DNA of 64,000 bases from Pelagerythrobacter sp041912895 (GCF_041912895.1 NZ_JAYSGI010000001.1:992001-1056000); one strand, 5' to 3'. Positions 8,756 to 18,124 are shown, numbered from the stretch's first letter. Translations and numbers: made by a program. Notes: a model not told the origin generated them from the letters alone.

Positions 8756-11700
8756 AACAGCTTGCGGAACTCGATCTCGAAGGTGCGGCCGAGCGGATCG
8801 ATCAACTGGGGCTGATAGCTGAGCGGCACGGTGCCGGTGCCATCGGTCACCCGCTGCTGCGCATCGAACACGTTGTCGATGCTGAACGACAGCCGCGTGC
8901 CCTTCCAGAAGCCGGGCGTGCCACCGGTCAGCCATTCCTGCTGTTCGAGGTTGGCGAACAGCCGCAGGTCGAAAGTGGCGATATCGTCGAAGAACAGGTC
9001 CTGCGAGCCCGGCAAACCGCTGCCATCGATCCGCGTGGCCGATTCGTAGTTGCCCGACGCGCGCAGGCCGATGCCCTTGTAGAACAGGCCGCCCTCGAGC
9101 TCGATCTTGTGGCGCGGGACGCCGGTGCCGAACGCCTGACCACTCAACTGGTCGAGCACCGGTCCGCCGGGAGCGACGAGCACTTCGTTCTCGAACTCGA
9201 TCGTGTGATAAAGGCCGAGGTTCCAGCGGCCCTGGCTCTGGCCCTGTCCGCCGCCGAAGCGCCCGCCGCCGGCACGGCTCTCGCCGCCGCTGCGCGCGAC
9301 CCGCCCGCCGCGTTCCTGACCCTCGCCGCCTGCTTCGCCGGACGCTTCCGGCGCGGGCATCGCGCAGATACGGTTACGGAATTCGGCGAGGCGCGTCGGG
9401 TCGATCTGGCCGTTCGCGTCGCGCAGGCGCGCCTGAACCTCTTCGGGCAGCGTGGCGACGTCGATCTCGGCTGCGGGATCGGCGCACAGCGTCTGGCGCA
9501 GCGCGGCGAAGCGCTCGGGGTCCATCCGGCGGAACTGGCCGCCGGCGGCCGCGCCTTCTGCGCTGCACAGGCGTATGCGCAGGGCCTCGACCTTGGCCGG
9601 ATCGATCTGGCCATCCTCGCCCTTCAGCCGCTCGAGCATGCGCTCGGGCACGCCCGAAAGATCCGGCGTCTCGCCCGCCGGAGTGGCGCAGAACGTCTGG
9701 CGCATCTGTTCCATCCGCGCCGGATCGAACCGGCGGCCCGGCGTGCCGGGTGCGGCATCGCCCGGCGCGGGGGCAGCGGCTTGCGGTGCCGGAGGCCCCT
9801 CGCCGCCATTGGCCGGAGGCTGAGGCGCTGCGGCGCTCATGCGCCCGCGCCATCCGCCCCGTCCGCCGCCATCGCCGCCCGGTGCCGCTTCGGGCTCTGC
9901 CCGGCCGACGCGGCCGAAGACGTTGATGCCGTAGCGCAGGCGCGAGCTCTTGGTGCCCGCGAAGGTGATCGGGCGACGGTCGATCGACACCAGGTTGCCT
10001 GCCGTATCGCGCACCACGCGATCGGGGAACGCGGCCTCGATCGCCGGGGTCAGCAGGGGAAACGACTGGGTGACGTCGTCCGACCGATTGCGGAAGTATT
10101 CGACCACGATGTTCGCCCGGTCGAACAGGTCGAGTTCGTAGTTCGCCGACAGCTTGATGTCGCGCTGGGTCTCGGCGGCGAGATCGGGGTTGCCACCGGT
10201 GACGATCGAGGCGAGCACGCTTTCGCCGCGGGTGAAATCGAACACCGGCACGTTGAAATCGGTCACCACCGGATCCCCGAGCTGCGACAAGCTCGGCGCG
10301 GCCTCCTTCCAGATATAGCTCGCCTGGAGCGACAGGCGCTCGGTCGGGCGCCACGAAAGGCCGGCGGTGGCATCGGCGAGCGTGCCGAAGTCCGACAGGT
10401 GGTTTACCCCCGCCGCGAGGTTGAGACTGAGTTCGCCCAGTCCGCCGAGGAAGCCCTCGCGCTCGCTCGCGATCGGCAGGCCGAGGTTGACCCCGGCGGA
10501 CAGATTGCCGCGCGTCTGCGCGAACGTATCGTCCATCGCGGTGCGCGTGTCGGTGCTTTCGATGCGGTTCCACGAATAGCCGGTGTCGAACGTGAGGTTC
10601 GCCTCGCCCGCGGGCAGCATGAACGGATTGCCGCGCAGCGTCGCCTTGGCGTCGGCGGCGTAGGACGTGCTTTCGGCGCGGTCCACGCCCGCCGCCGGAA
10701 TTCCGGGCAGCACGCCGTCGATTTCCAGTTCGCCGGCGTCGACCAGATCCTGGAGCACGCCCGCGTCGCGCCGCCGGTCGATCAGCGTCGTACTCTCGCT
10801 GCGGCTCGCCTCGAGCGTGGTGTCGAACAGCCAGTCGCCGATCGGCTTGTTGAGCGAACCGCCGAGCGAGACCGTGGTCGAGCGGTTGCGGCGCGTGAGC
10901 GGATCGGCGTCGAGCGTGCGGACGGCGGTCGCCCCGCCATCGGTGAGCGTGACCACGTCGAGGCCCGACAGCGAGCGGCTGGAGCTGCGTTCGATCCCGC
11001 CGTTGACCGAGAACGTGCCCGAACCCGGCGCTTCGCCGAGCGAGGAGTTGAGCGTGGCGTCGAGCTCCCAGTTCTCCGAATCGGCCCGCAGGCTGCGGAA
11101 CGGCGCCGGATCGGGATCGGTCGGCACGGTCGGCGCGCTGCCGGTGGTCTGGATGATATCGCGCTCGTCCTCGGTCAGCAGGCTGGTGCTGCCGAATTCG
11201 AAGCCGATGTTCAGCCGGCGGTCGCCCGCGATCGTCAGTTGCGACAGCTCGACTTCGCCGTTCGAGGTGCCGCCGCGGAACGGCGCGCCGAATTCGCCCT
11301 CCACCTCGCGGCTCGCGTAATTGTCCTTCAGGATGAAGTTGACCACGCGCTGGTCCGCCGGGAAGCCGAACTGCAGCGCGACCTCTTCGGGCAGGACCTC
11401 GACCTTCTCGATCGCCTCGGGCGGATAGCGGCGAAATTCGCGAAAGCCGCCGACGCGCTGACCGTTGATGAGGAACACCGGCCGGCCGTCGCCGCGCCCG
11501 CGGCCCGATCCGGTCTGCGGAGCGAGCAGTTCGATCAGTTCCTCGATCGAACCCGCGCCGTAGGACGCGATCTCCTCCGCCTCCAGTTCGAGCACCGGGG
11601 GAACGTCGGTGTCGACCTGGCCGCGGATGCGGTCGGCGGTGACGACGATCTCCTCTCCACTGTCGACGGCGTCCTCGCCGCCTTCCTGCGCGGTGTCGGG

Positions 11701-11790
11701 GGCTTGCGCAGGTTCCACTTGCGCCAGCGCGGGGGCGGCGGCGAAAGCGGCGATGGCGAGCAGCGATGCGGTGGCGGTGAGTTTTGGCAA
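8752..11790 (-). CDS. TonB-dependent outer-membrane receptor with duplicated Cys-module insertion
   Basis: About 1012 residues if the TTG at 11790 is the start; it gives MPKLTATASLLAIAAFAA as signal peptide and has AGGAAAA upstream. No ATG gives a better N-terminus, so the start is inferred. The plug domain follows a TonB-box-like EEIVVTA, with the conserved VFLINGQRVGG and EAIEKVEVL blocks; the rest is a beta-barrel ending in a terminal phenylalanine (EFRKLF), as expected for an outer-membrane protein. Substrate unknown. Residues about 630-855 interrupt the barrel with a Gly/Pro/Ala-rich stretch containing two copies of a roughly 57-residue module, each with two cysteines. Divergently transcribed from infA, with 198 bases between the two start codons. 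Confidence 0.88.
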   Translation of the reverse strand: MPKLTATASLLAIAAFAAAPALAQVEPAQAPDTAQEGGEDAVDSGEEIVVTADRIRGQVDTDVPPVLELEAEEIASYGAGSIEELIELLAPQTGSGRGRGDGRPVFLINGQRVGGFREFRRYPPEAIEKVEVLPEEVALQFGFPADQRVVNFILKDNYASREVEGEFGAPFRGGTSNGEVELSQLTIAGDRRLNIGFEFGSTSLLTEDERDIIQTTGSAPTVPTDPDPAPFRSLRADSENWELDATLNSSLGEAPGSGTFSVNGGIERSSSRSLSGLDVVTLTDGGATAVRTLDADPLTRRNRSTTVSLGGSLNKPIGDWLFDTTLEASRSESTTLIDRRRDAGVLQDLVDAGELEIDGVLPGIPAAGVDRAESTSYAADAKATLRGNPFMLPAGEANLTFDTGYSWNRIESTDTRTAMDDTFAQTRGNLSAGVNLGLPIASEREGFLGGLGELSLNLAAGVNHLSDFGTLADATAGLSWRPTERLSLQASYIWKEAAPSLSQLGDPVVTDFNVPVFDFTRGESVLASIVTGGNPDLAAETQRDIKLSANYELDLFDRANIVVEYFRNRSDDVTQSFPLLTPAIEAAFPDRVVRDTAGNLVSIDRRPITFAGTKSSRLRYGINVFGRVGRAEPEAAPGGDGGGRGGWRGRMSAAAPQPPANGGEGPPAPQAAAPAPGDAAPGTPGRRFDPARMEQMRQTFCATPAGETPDLSGVPERMLERLKGEDGQIDPAKVEALRIRLCSAEGAAAGGQFRRMDPERFAALRQTLCADPAAEIDVATLPEEVQARLRDANGQIDPTRLAEFRNRICAMPAPEASGEAGGEGQERGGRVARSGGESRAGGGRFGGGQGQSQGRWNLGLYHTIEFENEVLVAPGGPVLDQLSGQAFGTGVPRHKIELEGGLFYKGIGLRASGNYESATRIDGSGLPGSQDLFFDDIATFDLRLFANLEQQEWLTGGTPGFWKGTRLSFSIDNVFDAQQRVTDGTGTVPLSYQPQLIDPLGRTFEIEFRKLF
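9364..9531 (-). repeat. Cys-module copy 2 in the TonB-dependent receptor
   Basis: Encodes residues 754-809. It starts RRMDPERFAALRQTLCAD and ends LAEFRNRIC, aligning with copy 1 with almost no gaps: both share RR-x-DP, RQT-x-CA, PE....RL and GQIDP, and both end in R-x-R-x-C. Flanked by Gly/Arg-rich low-complexity sequence that joins it back to the barrel strand beginning RWNLGLYH. Confidence 0.85.
9565..9735 (-). repeat. Cys-module copy 1 in the TonB-dependent receptor
   Basis: Encodes residues 686-742. The module starts RRFDPARMEQMRQTFCA, continues through a PE....RL..EDGQIDP stretch and ends ALRIRLC. Its two cysteines sit at equivalent places at the end of two short helical [FI]DP...[LM]R...C units. 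An 11-residue Ala/Gly-rich linker separates it from copy 2. Confidence 0.85.
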
Positions 11791-11988
11791 GGGTATCGTT
11801 TTCCTGTCGTCGTTGCGCCTCACCCCTGCCGGCTCACCTGCCAACCGCGCCGCGAAGGCGCAATCCCCGGGCGCGTAACGAATTGTCTCGCGAACCTTTC
11901 GCCCGGATTTACGAGGCTTCCCTTTTCGCGCGCGCGCCGCTAAAGGCCGCGCCCTGTCGACTCTCACATTGCACGGAACGATTACTGG

Positions 11989-12234
11989 ATGGCCAAAGAA
12001 GAACTCCTCGAAATGCGCGGCAAGGTGGTGGAACTGCTGCCCAACGCGATGTTCCGGGTTGAGCTCGAAAACGGTCACGAGGTTCTCGGCCATACGGCCG
12101 GCAAGATGCGCAAGAACCGCATTCGCGTGCTGGTGGGCGACGAAGTGCTGTGCGAACTGACGCCTTACGATCTGACCAAGGCGCGCATCACCTACCGTTT
12201 CATGCCGGGACGCGGCGGCCCGGGGCCGCAGTAA
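11989..12234 (+). CDS. infA: Translation initiation factor IF-1
   Basis: Protein of 81 residues with the single S1/OB-fold of IF-1: MAKEELLEMRGKVVELLPN, GHEVLGHTAGKMRKNRIRVL and DLTKARITYRF are diagnostic. It occupies the ribosomal A site during initiation. About nine residues longer than E. coli IF-1 because of a Gly/Pro tail (GRGGPGPQ). It heads a compact run infA-maf-RNase E/G-yacG, with a 10-base gap to maf. The 198-base region upstream is shared with the divergent TonB-receptor gene and should hold both promoters. Confidence 0.97.
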   Translation: MAKEELLEMRGKVVELLPNAMFRVELENGHEVLGHTAGKMRKNRIRVLVGDEVLCELTPYDLTKARITYRFMPGRGGPGPQ

Positions 12235-12244
12235 GCTTCCGGGG

Positions 12245-12820
12245 GTGAGCGCACCCTCCCTCATCCTCGCATCGGCCAGCCCCCGGCGGCGCGAACTGCT
12301 CGCGCGGCTCGGGATCGAACCGGTGCGCGTGGCGCCCGCCGATATCGACGAGACACCGCACGAAGGCGAGCTGCCGCGCGTCTATGCCGTGCGCATGGCG
12401 CGCGAGAAGGCGCAGGCCGCCGCGAGCGCGGAAGCTCACGTGTTGGCGGGCGATACGGTGGTCGCCGCCGGGCGCCGCGTTCTACCGAAGGCGGAGGACG
12501 AGGCGACCGCGCGCCGCTGTCTCGAACTGCTGTCCGGCCGCCGCCACCGCGTGCTCTCCGCCGTCGCGCTGCATTATCCCGACGGCACGCTGCGCGAGAA
12601 GCTGAGCGAGACGAGTGTACGCTTCAAGCGCTTCAGCCGCGAGGAGATCGATTCCTACCTCGCGAGCGGCGAATGGCACGGCAAGGCGGGCGGTTATGCG
12701 ATCCAGGGCGCGGCCGAGGGGCTGGTGGCGTGGATCGAGGGCAGCCATTCGGGCGTCGTCGGGCTGCCGCTGTTCGAGACCCGCGCGCTGCTCAAGGCGG
12801 CGGGCTTCGCTATTGGCTGA
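12245..12820 (+). CDS. maf: Maf-family nucleoside triphosphate pyrophosphatase
   Basis: Starts with GTG at 12245 and gives 191 residues. Hydrolyses non-canonical or modified nucleoside triphosphates to monophosphates in the cytoplasm. The signature LILASASPRRRELLARLG is at the N-terminus, LAGDTVV carries the catalytic aspartate, and GKAGGYAIQG is the conserved C-terminal loop. Its stop codon overlaps the start of the RNase E/G homologue by eight bases, so translation is probably coupled. Confidence 0.93.
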   Translation: MSAPSLILASASPRRRELLARLGIEPVRVAPADIDETPHEGELPRVYAVRMAREKAQAAASAEAHVLAGDTVVAAGRRVLPKAEDEATARRCLELLSGRRHRVLSAVALHYPDGTLREKLSETSVRFKRFSREEIDSYLASGEWHGKAGGYAIQGAAEGLVAWIEGSHSGVVGLPLFETRALLKAAGFAIG

Positions 12821-13784
12821 CTGGCTGGTCGAGGAAGGCGTGGGCGAACATCGCGCCGTGCGCCTCGCGGGCGATCGCATCGCGGAAGCACGGATCGAAT
12901 GGCCGGGCGCGGCACTGGCCGGGGACATCGTCGAGGCGACCCTGATTGCGCGCACCGCCGGCAGCGCGCGCGGCACGGTGCGGCTGGCGAGCGGCGAAGA
13001 AGCATTGATCGACCGCCTGCCGCGCGATGCGAGCGAAGGCGCCGCGATCCGGGTGGAAGTGGTCCGCGCGGCGATCGGCGAGCGCGGACGCGCCAAGCGC
13101 GCGCAAGTGCGGCCCAGTATGGGTTCTCCGGCAACCCTCACCCTTGCCGAGCGGCTTCGCAGCGAAGGGCATGCCGTCAAGGTGGTCCGCCGGTTTCCAG
13201 GCGGCGACTGGGACGAATTGTGCGGCGAGGCGCTCGACGGCGCGGTCGCCTTCGCCGGTGGCGCGCTGCTGTTCGCCCCCACGCCGGGCATGACCGTGAT
13301 CGACATCGACGGTTCCCTGCCCGCGCGCGAACTGGCGCTGGCCGCAGTCGCCCCGTTGGCCGAGGCGCTGCGCCGGTTCGATCTCGGCGGCTCGACCGGG
13401 ATCGATTTTCCCACGCTGGCCGCCAAGGCCGACCGGCGCGCGGTCGATGCGGCGCTCGGCGAAGCGCTGGCAGGCTGGCCGCACGAGCGCACCGCGATGA
13501 ACGGCTTCGGCTTCGTGCAACTCGTCGCGCGGCTGGAGCGGCCTTCGCTGCTGCACCTGACGCACCTTTCGCGTACCGGCTTCGCGGCACGGCGATTGCT
13601 GCGCCGCGCCGAGCACGTCGCCGAGCCGGGGGTCCTGCTGCTCACCTGCCATCCGGCGGTCGAAAACGCCCTGCGCCCCGAATGGCGCGACGACCTCGCC
13701 CGGCGCAGCGGGCGGGCCGTACGGGTCGCCAGTGATCCCGCCCTTGCCCCGGAGGCGGGATTCGCGCAGGCCGTCGCATCATGA
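12813..13784 (+). CDS. Short ribonuclease E/G-like protein
   Basis: The TTG at 12813, overlapping maf, gives 323 residues, against about 489 for RNase G. The N-terminal 100 residues look like the S1-containing part (LVEEGVGEHRAVRLAGDRIAEARI at the start has the RNase E/G look). The catalytic core keeps GMTVIDIDGS and FDLGGSTGIDFP, which hold the two metal-binding aspartates of RNase E/G. The zinc-link CPxC motif and the C-terminal scaffold are absent. Cleavage of RNA is plausible but not proven. The gene is coupled to yacG by an ATGA overlap. Confidence 0.8.
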   Translation: MADWLVEEGVGEHRAVRLAGDRIAEARIEWPGAALAGDIVEATLIARTAGSARGTVRLASGEEALIDRLPRDASEGAAIRVEVVRAAIGERGRAKRAQVRPSMGSPATLTLAERLRSEGHAVKVVRRFPGGDWDELCGEALDGAVAFAGGALLFAPTPGMTVIDIDGSLPARELALAAVAPLAEALRRFDLGGSTGIDFPTLAAKADRRAVDAALGEALAGWPHERTAMNGFGFVQLVARLERPSLLHLTHLSRTGFAARRLLRRAEHVAEPGVLLLTCHPAVENALRPEWRDDLARRSGRAVRVASDPALAPEAGFAQAVAS

Positions 13785-13948
13785 CCAGCCCGAAGACCTG
13801 CCCGATCTGCAAGAAGCCGCGCAACGCCGAGTTCGCGCCGTTCTGTTCGGCCCGCTGCAAGGATCGCGACCTCGCCCAGTGGTTCAGCGACGGGTACGCC
13901 GTGCCCGGCCGCCCCGCCTCCCCCGACGAGATCGCGCGCGAGGACTGA
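13781..13948 (+). CDS. yacG: DNA gyrase inhibitor YacG (zinc-binding)
   Basis: A 55-residue protein with one zinc site made of CPIC (Cys7, Cys10) and CSARC (Cys22, Cys26), and the family block RCKDRDLAQWFSDGYAVPG. In E. coli YacG binds GyrB and inhibits gyrase. The ATG overlaps the upstream stop codon as ATGA. The same gene order (maf, RNase E/G homologue, yacG) suggests a translational-housekeeping operon. Confidence 0.92.
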   Translation: MTSPKTCPICKKPRNAEFAPFCSARCKDRDLAQWFSDGYAVPGRPASPDEIARED

Positions 13949-14036
13949 ATCCCCCCTTGCCAACATTGGCGGCCTTCGCCATAGCGCCGCTTCCAACCGC
14001 TCGCCGGCCTTTTTCCGGGCCGTACGCAGAGTGCAA

Positions 14037-14112
14037 GCCTCGGTAGCTCAGTTGGTAGAGCACGCGACTGAAAATCGCGGTGTCGGTGGTTCGAATCCGC
14101 CCCGAGGCACCA
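14037..14112 (+). tRNA. tRNA-Phe (GAA)
   Basis: A complete cloverleaf of 76 bases with an encoded CCA end. The acceptor stem GCCTCGG pairs with CCGAGGC, the anticodon stem CGCGA pairs with TCGCG, and the loop CTGAAAA puts GAA at the anticodon positions. The T arm has the GGTTCGAATCC core. The 124 bases between this tRNA and purC contain no other gene that I can see. Confidence 0.97.
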
Positions 14113-14236
14113 CCCTCTTTCGCCGCAATTGCCTTGGCCCGCCGTTCGCGGTAAGGGCTGGCCCTGTTTCGATATCGCCCCGGCCCCGCTTCTCCCGCGC
14201 GCCGGGGCGCCTCCTTTTCGCCGTTAGGAACCGTCC

Positions 14237-15040
14237 ATGTCCCGTCGCCGCCAGATCTACGAAGGCAAGGCCAAGATCCTCTACGAAGGGCCCGAGCCGG
14301 GCACGCTGATCCAGTATTTCAAGGACGACGCGACCGCCTTCAACGCCCAGAAGAAGGGCACGATCAACGGCAAGGGCGTGATCAACAACCGTATCAGCGA
14401 ATACGTGTTCACCCGCCTCAGCCACATCGGCATCCCGACGCACTTCATCCGCCGCCTCAACATGCGCGAGCAGCTCGTCCGGCAGGTCGAGATCGTGCCG
14501 ATCGAAGTGGTCGTGCGCAACGTCGCGGCGGGTAGCATCTCCAAGCGCCTCGGCATCGAGGAAGGCGAGCCGCTGCCGCACACGCTGATCGAATATTACT
14601 ACAAGGACGACGGCCTGGGCGATCCGCTGGTCGCCGAAGAACACATCGCCTGCTTCAACTGGGCGAGCGCCGAGGAGATGCAGGACATCGCCAGCATGGC
14701 GATCCGCATCAACGATTTCCTGTGCGGCATGTTCGCCGCGATCGACATCCGCCTGGTCGACTTCAAGCTGGAATTCGGGCGCATCTGGGATGGCGATTTC
14801 AGCCGCCTGATCCTGGCCGACGAGATCAGCCCCGACGGCTGCCGCCTGTGGGACATGACCACCGGCGAGAAGCTCGACAAGGACCGCTTCCGCCGCGATC
14901 TCGGCGGCGAGGAGGAAGCCTACCAAGACGTGGCGCGCCGCCTCGGCCTGCTGCAAGGCGAGGACAACGGGCCGGGCGAGGTGTTCGACCTCAACGCCCA
15001 CCGCGGCAAGCTGCGCGGATCGCCCAAGCCGAAGAAGTAA
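14237..15040 (+). CDS. purC: Phosphoribosylaminoimidazole-succinocarboxamide synthase
   Basis: Protein of 267 residues joining aspartate to CAIR with ATP in purine synthesis. It starts with the family opening RRRQIYEGKAKILYEG, includes IPTHFIRRL and VPIEVVVRNVAAGS in the substrate site, and LVDFKLEFGR plus LADEISPDGCRLWD in the C-terminal half. An M16 peptidase gene lies between purC and the next purine genes, purS and purQ. Confidence 0.97.
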   Translation: MSRRRQIYEGKAKILYEGPEPGTLIQYFKDDATAFNAQKKGTINGKGVINNRISEYVFTRLSHIGIPTHFIRRLNMREQLVRQVEIVPIEVVVRNVAAGSISKRLGIEEGEPLPHTLIEYYYKDDGLGDPLVAEEHIACFNWASAEEMQDIASMAIRINDFLCGMFAAIDIRLVDFKLEFGRIWDGDFSRLILADEISPDGCRLWDMTTGEKLDKDRFRRDLGGEEEAYQDVARRLGLLQGEDNGPGEVFDLNAHRGKLRGSPKPKK

Positions 15041-15124
15041 AGCCCGGCCAACCGGTTGAAATCGCTCGCCCGTGTTGTAGCATGGGCGGCGAGCCGCGCC
15101 CCGCGGCTGTGGATGGGAATCTTC

Positions 15125-18031
15125 ATGACCGGACGTTTCGTACGCCGCGCGATCGCGGCCCTGCCTCTCGTGGCGCTCGCGCTGCCGCTTGCCGCGCAGG
15201 ATGCGCCCGAACCCGCGCCGGTCGCCGCCGAAGCTGCCGCCACGCCTTCCGGCACCACGCCATGGGGCTTTCCGGTCTACGACATTCCGGCCGATCCGGC
15301 GGTGCGCTACGGGGTGCTCGGCAACGGGATGAAATACGCCGTGCTGCAGAACGCAACCCCGCGCGAGACGGCGGTGGTGCGGTTCGGGTTCGACGTGGGC
15401 TGGGTGGACGAACTCGACAGCGAGCTCGGCCTTGCGCATTTCATTGAGCACATGGCCTTCAACGGATCGACGAACATCCCCGAAGGCGAGATGATCAAGC
15501 TGCTGGAGCGCGAAGGGCTCGCCTTCGGTGCGGACACCAACGCCTCGACCGGATTCGAGGAGACGATCTACAAGCTCGACCTGCCGCGCACCGATCCGGC
15601 GCTGATGGACACCGCGCTGATGCTGATGCGCGAAACCGCCTCCGAACTGACCATCGCGCCCGAGGCGGTCGACCGCGAGCGCGGTGTGATCCAGTCCGAA
15701 ACGCGCACCCGCAACAATTTCGCGATCCGCCGGATCAAGCATTACCTCGATTTCGTCGCGCCGCAGACGCGCTTCGCCACCCGTTTCCGCGCCGACGGCA
15801 CGAACGAGACGATCGACGCCGCCGCCGCCAGCGTGCTGCGCGGCCTCTATTCGCGCTACTACCGCCCCGACAACGCGACGCTGGTGGTCGTGGGGGATAT
15901 CGAGCCTGCCGCCGTCGAGGAGAAAATTCGCGAGAAGTTTTCCGACTGGCAGATGCCCGCCGGTGCGATGGAGCGGATCGGCACCGGCACGATCGATCTC
16001 GAACGCGGGCCCGAAGCGGCCAATTTCGTCGATCCCGACGTGCAATATATCGTCAGCATCGACCGCTTCCTGCCTTACGAGGCGCCCGAAACCTCGATCG
16101 AGCACAGCCGCGAGACGCTGCTGCTCGGCCTCGGCAGCGCGATGCTCAACCGTCGGTTCGAAACCATCGTCAACGGAGCCGACGCACCGATCGTCAGCGG
16201 CGGTGCGGGGGCGAGCGATTTCTTCGACGTCGCCGACCAGGCCAGCGTGACGGTGCAGGCCAAGGAAGGCGAATGGCGCGAGGCGCTGGCCGTCGCCGAG
16301 CAGGAATGGCGCCGCGCGGCCGAGCATGGCTTCACGCAAGGCGAACTCGACGAGCAACTCGCCAATTTCGAACTGCGCTTCCGCACCGCGGCCGAACAGG
16401 CGGCGGCGCGGCAGAACGGCCAGCTCGCGGACGGTATCCTCAATACGGTGCAGCGCGAGACGCTGTTCGTCACCCCCGCCACGCGGTACGAAATCTTCCA
16501 GCAGCTTCGCGATGGCCTGACCGTCGATGCCGTGAACGCGGCGTTTCGCGAGCATTTCGCGCTGACCGCTCCGCTGATCCACGTGAGCACCAAGGAGCCC
16601 ATAGCGGACCCCGAAAGCACCATACTGGCCGCCTACGACGCATCGATGCAGGTTGCCGTGGCGCCGCCCGCCGATCGCAGCGGGGCCGCGTTCGCCTACG
16701 ACGATTTCGGCACGCCGGGCGCGATCGCGGCGGATACGACGATCGAGGATCTGGGCATCCGCTCGATCCGTTTCGCTAACAACGTGCGGCTCAATCTCAA
16801 GCGGACCGATTTCGAGGAAGGCCGCGTGCGCTTTCAGGTCCGGCTCGGCTCGGGCCAGCTTTCGATCCCCGCCGATCGCAGCGCCGATGCGATCTTCCTC
16901 TCCTCGCTATTCGGCGCGGGCGGGCTGGGCGAACATGGCTACGACGATCTCCGCCAGATCCTCGCGGGTCGCAACGTGACCTATGGTTATGCCGTCACCG
17001 ACGACAAGTTCGCCGTGTCGGGCGCGACGACGATGGCCGATTTCCCGCTCCAGATGCAGGTCAGCGCCGCTTATGCGAGCGATCCGGGCCTGCGCCCGGA
17101 AATCGCCAGCCGCTGGCAATCGCTGCTGCCGCCGTTCCTCGCGCAAGGCGACGCGACTCCGCAAAACGTCGCCCAGTTCGAGGTTCCGCGGATCGTCGCC
17201 GACGGCAACTCGCGGTTCGGCATTCCGCCGGAAGAACAACTGGCCGCCGTCACGCCCGATGGCGCACGCGCGGTGATCGCCGACCAGTTCGCCGCTGCCC
17301 CGATCGAGATTTCGGTAGTCGGCGACATCGACGAACAGGCGGTGATCGACGCGGTCGCGGCGAGCTTCGGCGCGTTGCCCGATCGCAGCGCGGACCTCGC
17401 GGCGTTCCCCGAAGCGCGGCAGGCCCAGTTTGCGAGCGATACCGCCCCCGTCACGCTCTATCACGCCGGGGCGCCCGATCAGGCGCTGGTCCAGATATAC
17501 TGGCCGACCGACGACGACGACGACGCGCGGGCCGAAGCGGCGATGAACCTGCTCGCGGCCGTCGCTCGGCTGGAGCTGACCGAGGAAATCCGCGAGAACC
17601 TCGGCGCGTCGTATTCGCCGGGCGCGTTTTCCAACATGTCCAACGTCTACGATGGCTTCGGCACGTTCGGCACTTCGGTCGTCGTCGCGCCCGATCAGGC
17701 CGACGAAGTCTTCGAAGCGGTCGATTCGATTGCGGAGGAGCTGAAGAGCGCGCCGGTGACGGACGACCTGCTCGACCGCGCGCGCAAGCCGATGCTCGAA
17801 CAACTCGCGGTGAGCAAGCGGCAGAACCCGTACTGGCTTGCGGTCCTGAGCGAAGCGCAGCTCCGCGCCGACCGGCTCGACCGGGTGCGCGATTACGAGG
17901 AACGGTTGCGCGCGGTGACGCCCGAAATGCTCCAGGCGCTCGCCCAGCGCTATCTCGATCCGGCCAAAGCGCTGCGCATCCGCATCGTTCACCAGAGCCT
18001 CGCGCCCGACGGCGAAGCGGCCGGCTCCTGA
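15125..18031 (+). CDS. Periplasmic M16 zinc metallopeptidase
   Basis: The ATG at 15125 gives a 968-residue protein with a clear signal peptide (FVRRAIAALPLVALALPLAAQ). An in-frame ATG at 15056 would bury this signal, so it was not chosen. The inverted zinc motif HFIEH is at residues 105-109 within the first M16 domain; the second half (from about residue 530) is a degenerate M16 domain without the motif, as usual for the 900-plus-residue pitrilysin-like proteins. It should degrade peptides in the periplasm. Unusual placement inside a purine gene cluster suggests shared transcription rather than shared function. Confidence 0.9.
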   Translation: MTGRFVRRAIAALPLVALALPLAAQDAPEPAPVAAEAAATPSGTTPWGFPVYDIPADPAVRYGVLGNGMKYAVLQNATPRETAVVRFGFDVGWVDELDSELGLAHFIEHMAFNGSTNIPEGEMIKLLEREGLAFGADTNASTGFEETIYKLDLPRTDPALMDTALMLMRETASELTIAPEAVDRERGVIQSETRTRNNFAIRRIKHYLDFVAPQTRFATRFRADGTNETIDAAAASVLRGLYSRYYRPDNATLVVVGDIEPAAVEEKIREKFSDWQMPAGAMERIGTGTIDLERGPEAANFVDPDVQYIVSIDRFLPYEAPETSIEHSRETLLLGLGSAMLNRRFETIVNGADAPIVSGGAGASDFFDVADQASVTVQAKEGEWREALAVAEQEWRRAAEHGFTQGELDEQLANFELRFRTAAEQAAARQNGQLADGILNTVQRETLFVTPATRYEIFQQLRDGLTVDAVNAAFREHFALTAPLIHVSTKEPIADPESTILAAYDASMQVAVAPPADRSGAAFAYDDFGTPGAIAADTTIEDLGIRSIRFANNVRLNLKRTDFEEGRVRFQVRLGSGQLSIPADRSADAIFLSSLFGAGGLGEHGYDDLRQILAGRNVTYGYAVTDDKFAVSGATTMADFPLQMQVSAAYASDPGLRPEIASRWQSLLPPFLAQGDATPQNVAQFEVPRIVADGNSRFGIPPEEQLAAVTPDGARAVIADQFAAAPIEISVVGDIDEQAVIDAVAASFGALPDRSADLAAFPEARQAQFASDTAPVTLYHAGAPDQALVQIYWPTDDDDDARAEAAMNLLAAVARLELTEEIRENLGASYSPGAFSNMSNVYDGFGTFGTSVVVAPDQADEVFEAVDSIAEELKSAPVTDDLLDRARKPMLEQLAVSKRQNPYWLAVLSEAQLRADRLDRVRDYEERLRAVTPEMLQALAQRYLDPAKALRIRIVHQSLAPDGEAAGS

Positions 18032-18124
18032 CGCGCGGGCGGCATTCGGCTTGCCCTCGCCCGCGCAGGGCGGCATAGGCGCGCGCATCGCGATCGCCCC
18101 GCTATCGAGAAAGGCACCCGGCCC

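Noticed and set aside
9364..9735. EF-hand calcium-binding loops in the receptor insertion, since DANGQID and GEDGQID look similar.
   Set aside because: The first and twelfth loop positions are not acidic, so calcium coordination would fail.
7843..11943. A very long open frame on the plus strand opposite the TonB-dependent receptor.
   Set aside because: It is the usual high-GC shadow of a real gene: no signal, domain or composition like a protein, and the opposite strand has clear receptor features. Similar long shadows opposite ppk and metZ were dropped for the same reason.
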